From contig JACKLZ010000002.1 of assembly GCA_024235675.1 (NCBI GenBank), positions 62,001-126,000 on the forward strand: a stretch of DNA of 64,000 nt, written 5' to 3'. Under the pieces are notes generated by a model, which had not been told where the DNA came from, ran no database searches, and saw only the letters and a list, made by a program, of their open reading frames with translations. Made by a program: the position numbers and the translations under genes. How positions within the stretch are numbered: the first letter of the stretch is position 1; the number at the start of each line of letters is the position of its first letter. Source of the DNA: Zoogloeaceae bacterium. GTDB lineage: Bacteria > Pseudomonadota > Gammaproteobacteria > Burkholderiales > Rhodocyclaceae. Positions 9,948-19,696 of the stretch are shown piece after piece.

Positions 9948-11024
9948 ATGAACCGGATTTCTTCGCGCCTGTGCGCTCTTGCCCTGATGTGCTTCGCCAC
10001 CACGGCGGCAAGCCACGGAGACCCGGTCTACGACGGCTACGATCTGGCACCGCGCGAGCCGGGCGTGGATGTCGGCGTCCAGCCACTGGGCTATCCAACC
10101 GGGCTGGTGGGCGCAGCCATCGGCCGGGATCGCATTTTGCGTCGCGCGCTGAAGACGCTCGGCCACGACCTGCGCACCTTCGCCTTCCGTCGCGGCCCCG
10201 ATATCGTTGAACGCCTGGGGGGGCAACGTCTTGAAGCCGGGCTGATCGGCGATATGCCGACGATTACGGCCATCGCGGGCGGCGACGCACTGGTCGCCGG
10301 CGTCGTCAAACTGTCCAGCTCATCCATCGTCTCACGCGAAACGGGCTTGGTAGAAAGCCTGCGAGGCCGCCGCATCGCTTACGTCGAAGGCTCCAGCGCA
10401 CATCATACTTTGCTCGAAGGGCTATCCAGCGCAGGGCTGAGCGAATCCGATGTGTCACTCGTCCCGATGGGCGTGAGCGACATGCCCGCCGCACTGCACG
10501 CGGGCGACATCTCGGCCTTTGCCGCCTGGGAGCCCGCCCCGACCATCGCGCTCTCGCAAAGCGCCGATCACCGGATTGTGTTTCGGGGGCGCAGCACGGA
10601 CTACCTCGTGCTCTCCCGCGAATTTGAATCAGCGCATCCACAAGCCGCGCGCGAATTGATCGCCGCGCTGGTGCGTGCCATTCGCTGGATGCAGCTCAGT
10701 CGCGCCAATGTCGAGGCCGCCGCCCGCTGGACAATGGCCGACGGCGCCAAGCTCACCGGACACCCCACCGACGCGTCCGTCGCACAGGCCGTTCACATCA
10801 CACATGCCGAACTGCTAAACGTTCCCGCCGTCCCGATCATCCCCGCCTCGGCGCGCGGGATGCTCGGCCTGGGCGGAAAACTCAGCTTGCTGCAGCGGCT
10901 CCAAAAGGTATCTAAAACGATCAACAACGACCAGATCGAGCGCGCATTTGCCTTTTCCGGACTCCACGAAGTGCTGTCCGACCCGGCCAGATACCGCTTA
11001 AACAATTTCGATTACGACCGTTAA
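9948..11024 (+). CDS. Periplasmic solute-binding protein, NMT1/SsuA-like
   Basis: A 358-residue protein with an N-terminal signal peptide (about 1-25, MNRISSRLCALALMCF, cleavage near TAASHG) and a type 2 periplasmic binding fold like those serving nitrate, sulfonate or taurine ABC importers: PLGYPTG, LIGDMPTITAIAGGD, RRIAYVEGSSAHH and SAFAAWEPAP are recognisable. No ABC permease or ATPase is nearby. Instead the gene ends 7 bp before a membrane GGDEF-EAL protein, suggesting that it acts as a ligand sensor for c-di-GMP signalling rather than in transport. The ligand is unknown. ATGs at 9918 and 9924 are in frame upstream but would spoil the signal peptide. Confidence 0.85.
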   Translation: MNRISSRLCALALMCFATTAASHGDPVYDGYDLAPREPGVDVGVQPLGYPTGLVGAAIGRDRILRRALKTLGHDLRTFAFRRGPDIVERLGGQRLEAGLIGDMPTITAIAGGDALVAGVVKLSSSSIVSRETGLVESLRGRRIAYVEGSSAHHTLLEGLSSAGLSESDVSLVPMGVSDMPAALHAGDISAFAAWEPAPTIALSQSADHRIVFRGRSTDYLVLSREFESAHPQAARELIAALVRAIRWMQLSRANVEAAARWTMADGAKLTGHPTDASVAQAVHITHAELLNVPAVPIIPASARGMLGLGGKLSLLQRLQKVSKTINNDQIERAFAFSGLHEVLSDPARYRLNNFDYDR

Positions 11025-11031
11025 TCGCACA

Positions 11032-14000
11032 ATGCGGTTGCGTCTCTTGGCTTTCTCCAATCTCAGCACAAAGATCAGCTTTGTCTTTGGCGCGAGCGTT
11101 GTCGCCGTCATCGCGGCGATGGTGGCCTTCTGGTACTACGGCTTTGCACCACTGAATCTCAAGGGCACGCGCGATCAACGCATCAGCGACATCATTGCCA
11201 CCCAGTCCATACAGGCAAACGCCCGCATCCGCCTTCTTGCAGACGATTTGCGCGAGCGTCGCGGCAACCTCCAAATACTCGCCAGCAGCCCGGAATTCAG
11301 CGCCCTGCTCAACGCACTGCCGCCGACCGAATCCGAGGCCAAAGCGTCGCTTCAACACACGCTTGAGACTGCCTTTGCGCGGCTGGCCTGGGCGTACCCG
11401 GATAGCTACGCCAGCATCGTATTGATTATCGGTGATCGCCAGCACATCCTGGCCGCTCCGGCCCAGACAGTCCAGCCTCCGCCGGCCGACGCACACTGGC
11501 TGGATACCGTGCTGACCCCGGGCGCCATCGACACCGTGATGCTCGACCGCGACACCTCCGCCAGCGCGCCATTGCTGATTCTCGCCCGCCAGATACTCGC
11601 CCCCACCGGTGAAACGCTCGGCACCCTGGTGTTGCGCATGATCCCTGGCAACTTGCTAGCCCCCCTGGCTCGCGCAGATGAGACGCTGCTCGGGCCCAGC
11701 GGACGCATCGACCTGATCGATGGCGCCGGAACCTATCTGGCCCATCAAGTACCCACAAAAGCCATTCCCGGCACCTCGCCCCCCTCGCTGCCGGCAAAGA
11801 ACCATGGCATTGAAGGCAGTTTTATCGAGACCCGCCCCGACGGCGGCGCCGACATTGCCACCTACCGATATCTGCAGATCGGCGCAGACGATGGCTGGTC
11901 TTTGGTGATTCGCCGGGACCAGGACGAAGCCTTCGACTACATCGTCGATCGGCGCAACCGCGTAATCCTCCTCAGCCTGATGGTGGCCGCAGTCTCCATG
12001 CTATTGGTTCGGCTCTTCGCCCGGCAGCTCACCCGCCCCTTGAGCGCGCTGATCGACACCTCGGAGCGTATCGCCGCAGGCGAGGCCTCGGTACGGATGC
12101 CACGCAGCATGACAGAGCACACCGAAGAGCTCGCCCGCTTGGCGCGCAGCTTCAACCACATGGCGGCCCAGGTCGACTCGCGCCGCCAGCGACTTGAAAT
12201 TGAGGTGAATCAGCGAACCGAAGAGCTCGCACGCGAGAAAGCCACCCTCCAGCGCTACCTGGATGTCGCCGGCGCCATCATGCTGGTGCTCAGCCCCACC
12301 GGAAGGATTCAGCTCATCAACCGGATCGGCTGCGAAATTGTCGGTCGCGACGAATCCGAGCTGATCGGCGGCAACTGGTTCGCCCTGTGCCTGCCCGAGC
12401 GCCTGCACCCGGATATTCATCAAGTGCTTGAGACGCTCGTCAGTGGCCAACGCAACGAGCTCAGCCGCTACGAATACCCCATCCTGACCTCCGACGGCCG
12501 CGAGCGCACCATCGCATGGGCCAACACCGTGCTGCGCGATCAGGACGGTCACATCACCGGCATCCTGGCCTCAGGTCTGGACGTGACTGACGCCCGCGCA
12601 GCCGAAGCGGCGGTGCGTGATGCACACGACCTGCTGCACACCGTCATTGACACCTCGCCCGACTGGATCTTTGCCAAGGACCGCCAACAGCGCTACATCC
12701 TGGTCAATCAGGCAATGGCCAGCGCACTGGGGCAATCGCCCAGGGCAATGATCGGCCAGGCGGCCCCCGAGCTCGACCTCGAAGACCGACGCGACCGCGA
12801 CGACTACAGCGACGACGCGGTGCTGAGCGGTAAAAGCGTTCACCTGCGGGCCGAACATGTCCGCGACAAGGCCGGACGCGAGCGAATTCTCGACACCTAC
12901 AAACGGCCCTTGCGCGATGCCAACGGGCAAATCAATGGCCTCCTCGCCTACGGTCGCGACACCACCGCGCAGCACGAGATGGAAGCCCAGTTGCGCCTGT
13001 GGGCCAAGGTCTTCGAGTGCTCCAGCGAAGGGGTGATGATCACCGACCCGACGCATCGAATCGTTGCCGTCAACCGCGCATTCAGCGAGATCACCGGCTA
13101 CACCGAGCGCGAGGCGGTCGGCCAGACACCGCGTCTGCTCAGCTCGGGCCGCCACGATGCAGTCTTTTACGATGCCCTGCGCGCAACCGTAGACAAGAAA
13201 GATCGCTGGCAAGGCGAGATCTGGAACCGCCGCAAGAACGGCGAGGTGTACCCGCAATGGCTGACCATCAACGCGGTGCGTGACCCGACCGGGACACTCA
13301 CCCATTTTGCCGGCGTGTTCTCCGACATCAGCGGCATCAAGCGCTCCGAAGCACGACTCGAGCACCTCGCCCACCACGACCCGCTCACCGGCCTGCCCAA
13401 CCGCATGCTGCTGCTTGACCGCCTCGGCCACAGCATCGAGCGCGCGCGGCGCCACCAACACGCGCTGGCCGTGTGCTTCCTCGACCTCGACAACTTCAAG
13501 CACGTGAACGACAGCCTCGGCCACCATGTGGGCGACGAGTTGCTCAAGGCAATCGCGTCGGAACTGCAACGCCACATCCGCAGCGAAGACACCTTGTCGC
13601 GCATCGGCGGCGACGAGTTCGTGCTGCTCATTGACGCGCTCGAATCAATCGCCAGCGTCGAGCGCATTGTGCGCAAACTGCTCGGCGTATTACGCGAACC
13701 ACGCCGCATCGCCGGCCACCAGCTCTACCTGAGTGGCAGCATCGGCGTGAGCCTGTTTCCGCAGGATGGCGACGATGCCGACACACTGATCCAGCATGCC
13801 GACTCGGCCATGTACGACGCCAAGCAGCTCGGTAAAAATCGGTTCCGTTTCTACACCCAGTCACTCACCGACGGCGCAATGAAACGCCTGCGCATCGAAT
13901 CCGCACTGCGCGAAGCCGCCGTGCACAAGCAACTCACGCTTGCCTATCAACCGCAAATCGATCTCGAAACCGGCGAGCTGCTCGGCGTCGAAGCCCTGTT

Positions 14001-14643
14001 GCGCTGGACGCACCCCGAGCTGGGTGCGATCCCGCCCGACATCTTCATCCCGATCGCCGAAGAGGCCGGGCTGATCGACGAGATCGGCGCCTGGGTGCTC
14101 GATGCTGCCTGCCAGCAACTCAGCGATTGGGAAGCAAAAGGCTGGTCGCCACCGTGCATGGCGGTCAATGTCTCGGTGTGCCAGCTACGCCAGCCGGACC
14201 TGCCCAAGCAAGTCCAGCGCGCCCTCGACCGCGCCCGTTTGCCCGCCTCGCGGCTGGAGCTGGAAATCACCGAATCGGCCATCGCCGGCCATGACGGGGT
14301 CGCCGCCATCCACCGACTTGCCAGCCTCGGCGTCATCATCTCAGTCGACGACTTCGGCACCGGCTACTCATCGCTGAGCTATCTGAAAAAACTGCCGATC
14401 CGCAAGCTGAAGATCGACAAGAGCTTCGTCGCCGACCTGACCACCGACAGCAACGACGAAGCCATCGTCCGCTCCGTCATTGCACTGGCCGGCGATCTCG
14501 GTCTCGACGTCATCGCCGAAGGCGTCGAACTCGAAGCCCACCGGTGCTTCCTGCTCGACAATGGCTGCCGGCAGGGACAGGGCTATCTGTTTGATCGCCC
14601 CTTGAGCGCCGACGCCCTCTTCCAGCGCTACAGCACGCGCTAG
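11032..14643 (+). CDS. Membrane sensor with PAS-PAS-PAS-GGDEF-EAL domains
   Basis: A 1203-residue inner-membrane c-di-GMP enzyme. Order: TM1 (17-39), a roughly 270-residue periplasmic dCache-like sensor, TM2 (about 310-330), HAMP, three PAS domains (about 405-520, 533-650, 655-775), GGDEF (about 783-945) and EAL (about 965-1200). The cyclase motif is RIGGDEF with an upstream RxxD (RSED) inhibitory site. EAL residues look intact: EALLRW, NVSVCQL, ELEITES, DDFGTGYSS, KIDKSFV, AEGVE. Both activities are therefore possible; which dominates cannot be predicted. It starts 7 bp after the solute-binding protein and is almost certainly its partner. It converges on the GST gene with a 4-bp overlap. Confidence 0.95.
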   Translation: MRLRLLAFSNLSTKISFVFGASVVAVIAAMVAFWYYGFAPLNLKGTRDQRISDIIATQSIQANARIRLLADDLRERRGNLQILASSPEFSALLNALPPTESEAKASLQHTLETAFARLAWAYPDSYASIVLIIGDRQHILAAPAQTVQPPPADAHWLDTVLTPGAIDTVMLDRDTSASAPLLILARQILAPTGETLGTLVLRMIPGNLLAPLARADETLLGPSGRIDLIDGAGTYLAHQVPTKAIPGTSPPSLPAKNHGIEGSFIETRPDGGADIATYRYLQIGADDGWSLVIRRDQDEAFDYIVDRRNRVILLSLMVAAVSMLLVRLFARQLTRPLSALIDTSERIAAGEASVRMPRSMTEHTEELARLARSFNHMAAQVDSRRQRLEIEVNQRTEELAREKATLQRYLDVAGAIMLVLSPTGRIQLINRIGCEIVGRDESELIGGNWFALCLPERLHPDIHQVLETLVSGQRNELSRYEYPILTSDGRERTIAWANTVLRDQDGHITGILASGLDVTDARAAEAAVRDAHDLLHTVIDTSPDWIFAKDRQQRYILVNQAMASALGQSPRAMIGQAAPELDLEDRRDRDDYSDDAVLSGKSVHLRAEHVRDKAGRERILDTYKRPLRDANGQINGLLAYGRDTTAQHEMEAQLRLWAKVFECSSEGVMITDPTHRIVAVNRAFSEITGYTEREAVGQTPRLLSSGRHDAVFYDALRATVDKKDRWQGEIWNRRKNGEVYPQWLTINAVRDPTGTLTHFAGVFSDISGIKRSEARLEHLAHHDPLTGLPNRMLLLDRLGHSIERARRHQHALAVCFLDLDNFKHVNDSLGHHVGDELLKAIASELQRHIRSEDTLSRIGGDEFVLLIDALESIASVERIVRKLLGVLREPRRIAGHQLYLSGSIGVSLFPQDGDDADTLIQHADSAMYDAKQLGKNRFRFYTQSLTDGAMKRLRIESALREAAVHKQLTLAYQPQIDLETGELLGVEALLRWTHPELGAIPPDIFIPIAEEAGLIDEIGAWVLDAACQQLSDWEAKGWSPPCMAVNVSVCQLRQPDLPKQVQRALDRARLPASRLELEITESAIAGHDGVAAIHRLASLGVIISVDDFGTGYSSLSYLKKLPIRKLKIDKSFVADLTTDSNDEAIVRSVIALAGDLGLDVIAEGVELEAHRCFLLDNGCRQGQGYLFDRPLSADALFQRYSTR

Positions 14644-15311
14644 CGCGCGCCACCATAGGCCTCGACCACCGCATCGTACGCCGGCAAGGCCACCGTCTCG
14701 GCCCGCGCCGCGTCCGCCCACTCGACCATCGCCGGGTGGGCCAGCATCGCGTCGCGATACGCCTCAGCCACCGGCGGCAAGGCCACGTTGTAGGTCACAA
14801 AGCGCATCACTACCGGCGCGAACATCGCATCGGCCACCGAAAACGCACCAAACAGATAAGGCCCAGCGTCACCCGCGAACTCGCTGCGCGTCTGCGTCCA
14901 GATCTCGGCAATACGGTCGATGTCCGCCTGCACCTCGGCGCTGGGCGGCTTGCCCTTGAGCAGCAGCTTGATGTTCATCGGCATGGCGCTGCGCACCGCG
15001 CCAAAACCGGAGTGCATCTCGCAGGCCACACTGCGCGCCCGGGCACGCGCCAGCGGATCAGCCGGCCACAAACCGGGGTGGCGCTCGGCCAGAAACTCTG
15101 CAATCGCCAACGTATCCCACACCTGAAACCCGTCCACATGCAGGCACGGCACCAACCCGTTGGCCGAATACCCGCGGTGGCCGGCGTGCGCGCCCTTACC
15201 GCTGACCTGCACCTGGTGTTCTTCAAACGGGATCTCGAAGTGCTTCATCAACACCCACGGCCGCAAGGACCAGGACGAATAATTCTTGTTGCCGAAATAA
15301 AGCGCGTACAT
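14640..15311 (-). CDS. Glutathione S-transferase family protein
   Basis: A cytosolic protein of 223 residues. The N-terminal thioredoxin-like domain opens MYALYFGNKNYSSWSLRPW, with a Ser-Ser-Trp-Ser cluster where GSTs place the catalytic Ser, and continues to NGLVPCLHVDG (cis-Pro) and DTLAIAEFLAE. The C-terminal helical domain includes LFGAFSVADAMFAP. The closest described type is the YfcF/maleylacetoacetate-isomerase-like group; no substrate is implied. The start at 15311 has GGAGAC; an upstream ATG at 15332 is also in frame. The gene follows a hydrolase by about 20 bp, so the two are likely cotranscribed. Confidence 0.92.
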   Translation of the reverse strand: MYALYFGNKNYSSWSLRPWVLMKHFEIPFEEHQVQVSGKGAHAGHRGYSANGLVPCLHVDGFQVWDTLAIAEFLAERHPGLWPADPLARARARSVACEMHSGFGAVRSAMPMNIKLLLKGKPPSAEVQADIDRIAEIWTQTRSEFAGDAGPYLFGAFSVADAMFAPVVMRFVTYNVALPPVAEAYRDAMLAHPAMVEWADAARAETVALPAYDAVVEAYGGAR

Positions 15312-15331
15312 CGAAGTCTCCTTGGGGGTCA

Positions 15332-15895
15332 TCAGAGTGTGTCTGCAACAGATCTATCGTGCGTCGTGACGCAAAGGCTTTCAAGCAACGCCAGGCCATC
15401 CGGCCAGTTGCCCAGGCCCGACTCGGCATTGATATGACCGGCCGGGCCGATGTTTTCAATACGACTGCCCCAGGCCTCGGCAAATTGCCGCGCCCGCGCC
15501 ATCGACACATAGGGATCATCCTCGCTTGCTACCACGATGGACGGAAACGGCAGCGCCTGCAAAGGCATCGGCGCGAAGCCACGCACCACCTCGGGCGTAT
15601 GCTCAGTCGAATCCACATCCGCCGGCGCCACCAGCAAGGCCCCACGCACCCGACCCGTATGCTGCCGCGCCCAATGCGCCACCAGCGCGCAAGCCAGACT
15701 ATGGGCCACCAATATCACCTCGCCATGGCTGCCGCGCACGGCCGCGTCCAGCGTGTTGATCCAGTCACGACGGCTCGGCGCATCCCAGTCGTGCTGCACC
15801 ACCCGACGCACCTGCGGCAGGGCTCGCGTCCAGTGGCTCTGCCAGTGTGCGGGTCCGGAGCCACCAAGCCCCGGCAGCATCAGCCACGTTGTCAT
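15332..15895 (-). CDS. Alpha/beta hydrolase, RBBP9/YdeN family
   Basis: A 187-residue serine hydrolase. The oxyanion region MLPGLGGSGPAHWQ, nucleophile elbow VAHSLACAL (Ser), acid ASEDDPYVS (Asp) and histidine GHINAESG make a complete catalytic triad in the order seen in the RBBP9/YdeN (DUF452-like) group. These small hydrolases act on unknown esters or amides. CGGAG precedes the ATG. It is cotranscribed with the downstream GST, and diverges from a LysR-type regulator across 117 bp, which may control it. Confidence 0.9.
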   Translation of the reverse strand: MTTWLMLPGLGGSGPAHWQSHWTRALPQVRRVVQHDWDAPSRRDWINTLDAAVRGSHGEVILVAHSLACALVAHWARQHTGRVRGALLVAPADVDSTEHTPEVVRGFAPMPLQALPFPSIVVASEDDPYVSMARARQFAEAWGSRIENIGPAGHINAESGLGNWPDGLALLESLCVTTHDRSVADTL

Positions 15896-16012
15896 ATTGC
15901 GCTCCGTTAGAATGTGATGCCTATTTCAATCGACAGTACCGAAATCACTGTATCGCACCGCCACATGGGCGTATATCGATAAGGATTCGACATCAATGTG
16001 AAGGAAATTCAC

Positions 16013-16957
16013 ATGCAGCGCATTCCACCCCTGCCCGCGCTACGCGCTTTCGAGGCCGTCGCCCGACTCGGCAGCGTGGTCAAGGCGGCGAGCGAACTGC
16101 ACCTCACCCACAGCGCCATCAGCCATCAACTGCGCGCACTCGAAGACATGCTCGGGTTGCGCCTGTTCGACCGACGCGGCAAGCGCCTGTCGGTCAATGA
16201 GAACGGCCGGGTCTACGCCTTGCAGGTGCGCCACGCGCTGTCCGACCTGTCGCGCGCCACCGGCACGGTAGTGGCGCAGCCACGCGAAGACGAACTGGTG
16301 ATCGGCACCATTCCGTCCTTCGGCGCGCACTGGCTCATCCCCCGGCTGCCGCACTTCACCTCTGCCCACCCGGAACTCAAGATTTCCCTGCGCGCCGGCC
16401 TGCAGGTGGCCGATCTCGAAGCCGAAGGCATCGACGTGGCGATTCGCATGGGCCATGGCGGTTGGGACAAAGTGCAACAACGCGAGCTGTTTGCCGACCA
16501 GCTGGTCGCCGTCGCCGCGCCGCACTTCAATGGCGGACGCCTGCCGCGCACGCCGATTGAGGTGATGGCCGCGCCCCTGCTGCTGTCGATCGAGAACTGG
16601 CGCCCCTGGCAGGACGCCGCCGGGCTGCCCGCCGACGTGCTGCAGGGCATTCGGTTCAACGACTCCAATCTTGTGATTGAGGCGGCCCGCCACGGCCATG
16701 GGGTGGCGCTGTCGCGACTATCGCTGGTGCACGGCATGCTGCAGGACGGGCAGCTCGTTCAACTCACAAACGTGAGCGTGCCCTACCCCAACCCCTACTG
16801 GCTGGTGTGGCCCGTCCGAAGCGCCGGGCGGGCCCGGGTTGAACACTTCAGCCAGTGGCTGGACGCCGAGATTGGCGCTTACTTGGCCAACGTCTCGGGC
16901 ACCGACGCCGAGGACGACAATTTGCGGCCTAGGGTGACGCTGCCCCGGGCGGGCTGA
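16013..16957 (+). CDS. LysR-family regulator, GcvA-like
   Basis: A 314-residue DNA-binding regulator. The winged helix-turn-helix occupies about residues 5-64 (PALRAFEAVARLGS, then TAASELHLTHSAISHQLRALE-type positions), and the rest is a two-lobed LysR effector domain with the GcvA-type sequence LVIGTIPSFGAHWLIPRLP. The ATG at 16013 has AAGGA 7 bases upstream; the GTG at 15998 is an alternative. It is divergent from the hydrolase-GST pair, the classical position for a LysR regulator of that pair; this link is inferred. Its 3' end overlaps the convergent gamma-carbonic-anhydrase-like gene by 29 bp. Confidence 0.93.
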   Translation: MQRIPPLPALRAFEAVARLGSVVKAASELHLTHSAISHQLRALEDMLGLRLFDRRGKRLSVNENGRVYALQVRHALSDLSRATGTVVAQPREDELVIGTIPSFGAHWLIPRLPHFTSAHPELKISLRAGLQVADLEAEGIDVAIRMGHGGWDKVQQRELFADQLVAVAAPHFNGGRLPRTPIEVMAAPLLLSIENWRPWQDAAGLPADVLQGIRFNDSNLVIEAARHGHGVALSRLSLVHGMLQDGQLVQLTNVSVPYPNPYWLVWPVRSAGRARVEHFSQWLDAEIGAYLANVSGTDAEDDNLRPRVTLPRAG

Positions 16958-17546
16958 CCGGCGCATCGTCGCTATGCGCACCGAGGCTGGCCGAGAGCTT
17001 GCGGGTGATCTTCGCCATGCTGGCCTCGGCGCGGTCAAAGCCATACACAAATTGGGGGAAGTCCAGCGGGGCCTGCGCCGCCCAGATCGCCTCGTGCTGA
17101 TCGGGCGGCAAAATGCGCAGCGGATCGCCCACCGCCACCCAACCAATCGGCACCGTCTCACCCGGCGGCAAAATGCTGCGCAGATGCACCACGGCATTGA
17201 TGCGTATCTCACAACCGCGCCCGATCAGCGCGCCATGAAACACCGAAGCGCCGGTGGCGATGAACACATCGTCTTCGACCGTGCAACCGACCACATGCGC
17301 GCCCGGCCCGACGAGGCAGTGCGTGCCGATGCGCAGCGCGTGGTCGGCCGTGCTGCGAAGCACCGCGTTTTCGAGCACGATCACGCACTCGCCGAGATCG
17401 ATGCGGCTGCCCTCGGCGATGATCTGCGCGCCATGCATCACCCGGCAGCCGGGGCCGATGTGCACATTGCCGCAGACCGTGGCGGTCGGCGCCACCCAGG
17501 CCTCGGGGTCGATGGTAGGTGTGTGGCCGAGATGGGTGAGTAGCAT
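16929..17546 (-). CDS. Gamma-carbonic-anhydrase-like hexapeptide-repeat protein
   Basis: A left-handed beta-helix protein of 205 residues with many hexapeptide repeats (for example WVAPTATVCGNVHIGPGC and LENAVLRS). This is the YrdA/PaaY/CaiE architecture. Members bind zinc between trimer subunits; some hydrate CO2, while PaaY is a thioesterase. His residues at AHVVGC and FHGALIG could be ligands, but activity cannot be confirmed. The C-terminal extension after about residue 165 is proline-rich and atypical. GGAG precedes the ATG. It lies 45 bp after the PLP-decarboxylase gene in the same direction, so probably one transcript. Confidence 0.88.
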   Translation of the reverse strand: MLLTHLGHTPTIDPEAWVAPTATVCGNVHIGPGCRVMHGAQIIAEGSRIDLGECVIVLENAVLRSTADHALRIGTHCLVGPGAHVVGCTVEDDVFIATGASVFHGALIGRGCEIRINAVVHLRSILPPGETVPIGWVAVGDPLRILPPDQHEAIWAAQAPLDFPQFVYGFDRAEASMAKITRKLSASLGAHSDDAPVSPPGAASP

Positions 17547-17591
17547 GATGGCGCTCCGCGTCGATGGGCCTTGATCGTGCGCCGAAACGGT

Positions 17592-18965
17592 TTAGCCCGG
17601 CAAGGCGGACTGAATCGCCGCCCACACCCGCTCCATATCTGCCTGTGTGGTCGCCCAATGGCTGATCGCGCCACGGATCGCGCCCTGCCCGAACAGCACC
17701 GTCGGCGTCATGAACACCTCGCCCGTGGCGTTGATACGCGCAAGCAATGCGGCAGCATCGCCCTCCGCCGGCGCAAAGCAAAAACCGTTCAGCGTCACCG
17801 GTGCGAGCAGCCTCAAGCGCGGCTCGGCGGCAATGCGCTCGCCCAGCCAGCGGGCCTGATCGCAGTTGCGCTCGACGATGCCGGCGTAACCTGCCTGCCC
17901 GTAGGCGCGCAGCGTGAACCAGGCCGGCAGCGCGCGCAGGCGGCGTGAGTTTTCGGGTGTCAGCTGCAGGAAGTTGCCCGGCTCGACCTCGCCGCGCAGG
18001 TAGGCCGCGTGGTTGCGAAACACCTCGGCCTGCAGCGGGATATGCCGCGTCAGCGCCACCGCAGAGTCGTAAGGCACGTTGAGCCATTTGTGACAATCAA
18101 CGGTGATCGAATCCGCCGCCGCCCAGCCGGCCAGGCGTGGCCGGTAGCGCACGCTCGCCGCCGCGATGCCGGCGAAGGCCGCGTCCACATGCAGCCAGAA
18201 ATCGAAGCGCTCTTTCAGCGCCGCAATGGCGGTCAAATCATCGAAGTCGCAGGTATTCACCGTGCCCGCGTTGGCCACCACAATGCACGGCCCCGGCGCG
18301 GCGGCCAGCGCTTCGGCGAGCGCAGCCACATCAATGGCCTCGCGCCCCGGCAAGCTCGCGACTCGGTGCAGACTTTGCCGCCCCAGCCCGAGCATGGCCA
18401 GACTTTTGACGGTGCTCGAATGCGCCCCTGCGCTCAGCACCCGCGCGGGCCCCAGCGCGGCCACACCCACCTCGGCCACATCCACGCCGGCCTGCGAGCC
18501 CAGCCACTGCCGCCCCGTCGCCAGCCCGACAAAGTTCGCCATGGTCGCACCGGACACGAACGCGCCATTGAAGGCCGCCGGCAGGCCGAGCATGTCGCGG
18601 AACAGCGCGATGGTTTCCAGCTCCAGCGCGCCAGCGTTGGAGTCCGCCGAGCCGGTGGCGTTCTGGTCGATGACGCTGGCCAGCCAGTCGCCCACCAGCG
18701 CGGCGGGCGTGGCCCCGCCGGTCACGAAGCCGAAGTAGCGCGGCCCGGCGCTGGCGGCGAGGCCGGGCGAAAAGCGGGTCAGAAATTCGTCGAGCGCCGC
18801 GCGGGCACCGCCCGGGTGATCGATGGGCGCGGCCGGCGGCGCACCGCCGGCCACCGGCTGGGTCGGTAAATTGGCTAACCACTGGCTGGCCTGCGCGCAC
18901 ACCTCGCGCAACAGGATATTTATCTGGGCGTGGTCATCAGCAAGAGGGTCGGACGGAATCGGCAT
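17592..18965 (-). CDS. PLP-dependent group II decarboxylase-like protein
   Basis: A fold-type I PLP enzyme of 457 residues, related to aromatic-amino-acid, glutamate and diaminobutyrate decarboxylases. The Schiff-base lysine lies in the classical VDCHKWLNVP context and the PLP-ring Asp in WLHVDAAFAG; NAGTVNTCDFDDL is the usual substrate loop. The N-terminal GPRYFGFVTGGATP is typical of the 'aspartate aminotransferase family' entries in proteobacteria. Substrate specificity cannot be predicted. It likely forms an operon with the hexapeptide protein downstream. No Shine-Dalgarno is obvious before the ATG. Confidence 0.9.
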   Translation of the reverse strand: MPIPSDPLADDHAQINILLREVCAQASQWLANLPTQPVAGGAPPAAPIDHPGGARAALDEFLTRFSPGLAASAGPRYFGFVTGGATPAALVGDWLASVIDQNATGSADSNAGALELETIALFRDMLGLPAAFNGAFVSGATMANFVGLATGRQWLGSQAGVDVAEVGVAALGPARVLSAGAHSSTVKSLAMLGLGRQSLHRVASLPGREAIDVAALAEALAAAPGPCIVVANAGTVNTCDFDDLTAIAALKERFDFWLHVDAAFAGIAAASVRYRPRLAGWAAADSITVDCHKWLNVPYDSAVALTRHIPLQAEVFRNHAAYLRGEVEPGNFLQLTPENSRRLRALPAWFTLRAYGQAGYAGIVERNCDQARWLGERIAAEPRLRLLAPVTLNGFCFAPAEGDAAALLARINATGEVFMTPTVLFGQGAIRGAISHWATTQADMERVWAAIQSALPG

Positions 18966-19076
18966 GGGGCGCTCGCAACCGCAAGGGCGGACATAGGTAA
19001 AAGCCTACCCTGCGCGCGGCGCGCCGATTCTCAAAGAGACAATCCGCCCGCCGCCGACCGGGCCAGCGTCGGCGCT

Positions 19077-19562
19077 TCAGTCGGCCGGTGTCAGCGCCCG
19101 GCGCCCCAGCGGACGACCGTCAGCGCCGAAGGCTTCGCGAAAACTGAACGCCGCCGGCGACGGCCCCTTGGCGTTCAACTCGGCCAGCCGCTGCATCGCC
19201 TCGGCAATATCGGGCCAATGCCCGGCCGGCACCCACCACAACACCATGTGCATGTCGGCGGCCTTGGCAAACCACTCGCGCCGACGCGTCATCACCGATT
19301 TGTGCGCCGAGCGATACACATAGTCGAACAAGGCCTCGCTACTCGCCCACACCGACAGATTGATGATGAGCTCTTCATCACCGGGCGCCGAGGTGCTGCC
19401 CTCGCGCGCGTCGCCTTCGAAACGCCACACAAAGCCGGGGCTGCCTTCGGCCAACGCGTTGATCTCGTCGAGTTGCGCGACGAAGTCGACCAGTTGCGGT
19501 GAATCAATGGGGGCGAGCAGGCGGGCAACGTTGAGTTGCGCCAGCTGCATGGGCTGAGTCAT
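19077..19562 (-). CDS. DUF3291 domain-containing protein
   Basis: A 161-residue protein with the DUF3291 pattern: QLAQLNVARLLAPIDSPQL at the start, SPGFVWRF and the WWVPAGHWPDIAEAMQRL stretch with conserved aromatic residues. The fold is probably a dimeric ferredoxin-like barrel as in monooxygenase-like small proteins; no reaction is known. The start at 19562 gives the usual family N-terminus; further ATGs exist upstream in frame. It is divergent from a LysR gene, whose product may regulate it. Confidence 0.8.
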   Translation of the reverse strand: MTQPMQLAQLNVARLLAPIDSPQLVDFVAQLDEINALAEGSPGFVWRFEGDAREGSTSAPGDEELIINLSVWASSEALFDYVYRSAHKSVMTRRREWFAKAADMHMVLWWVPAGHWPDIAEAMQRLAELNAKGPSPAAFSFREAFGADGRPLGRRALTPAD

Positions 19563-19696
19563 GGGCGGCGTCGGGTAGGCGAATGCAAGCATCATTGCGC
19601 AATGCGTCCGGCGCGACAAGCGCACACGCAACGAGATTCCGTTCAAGCGCCTGGGTCATCGCGCTACCATGGCGGCTCGCCCCCTCGACGCCAACC

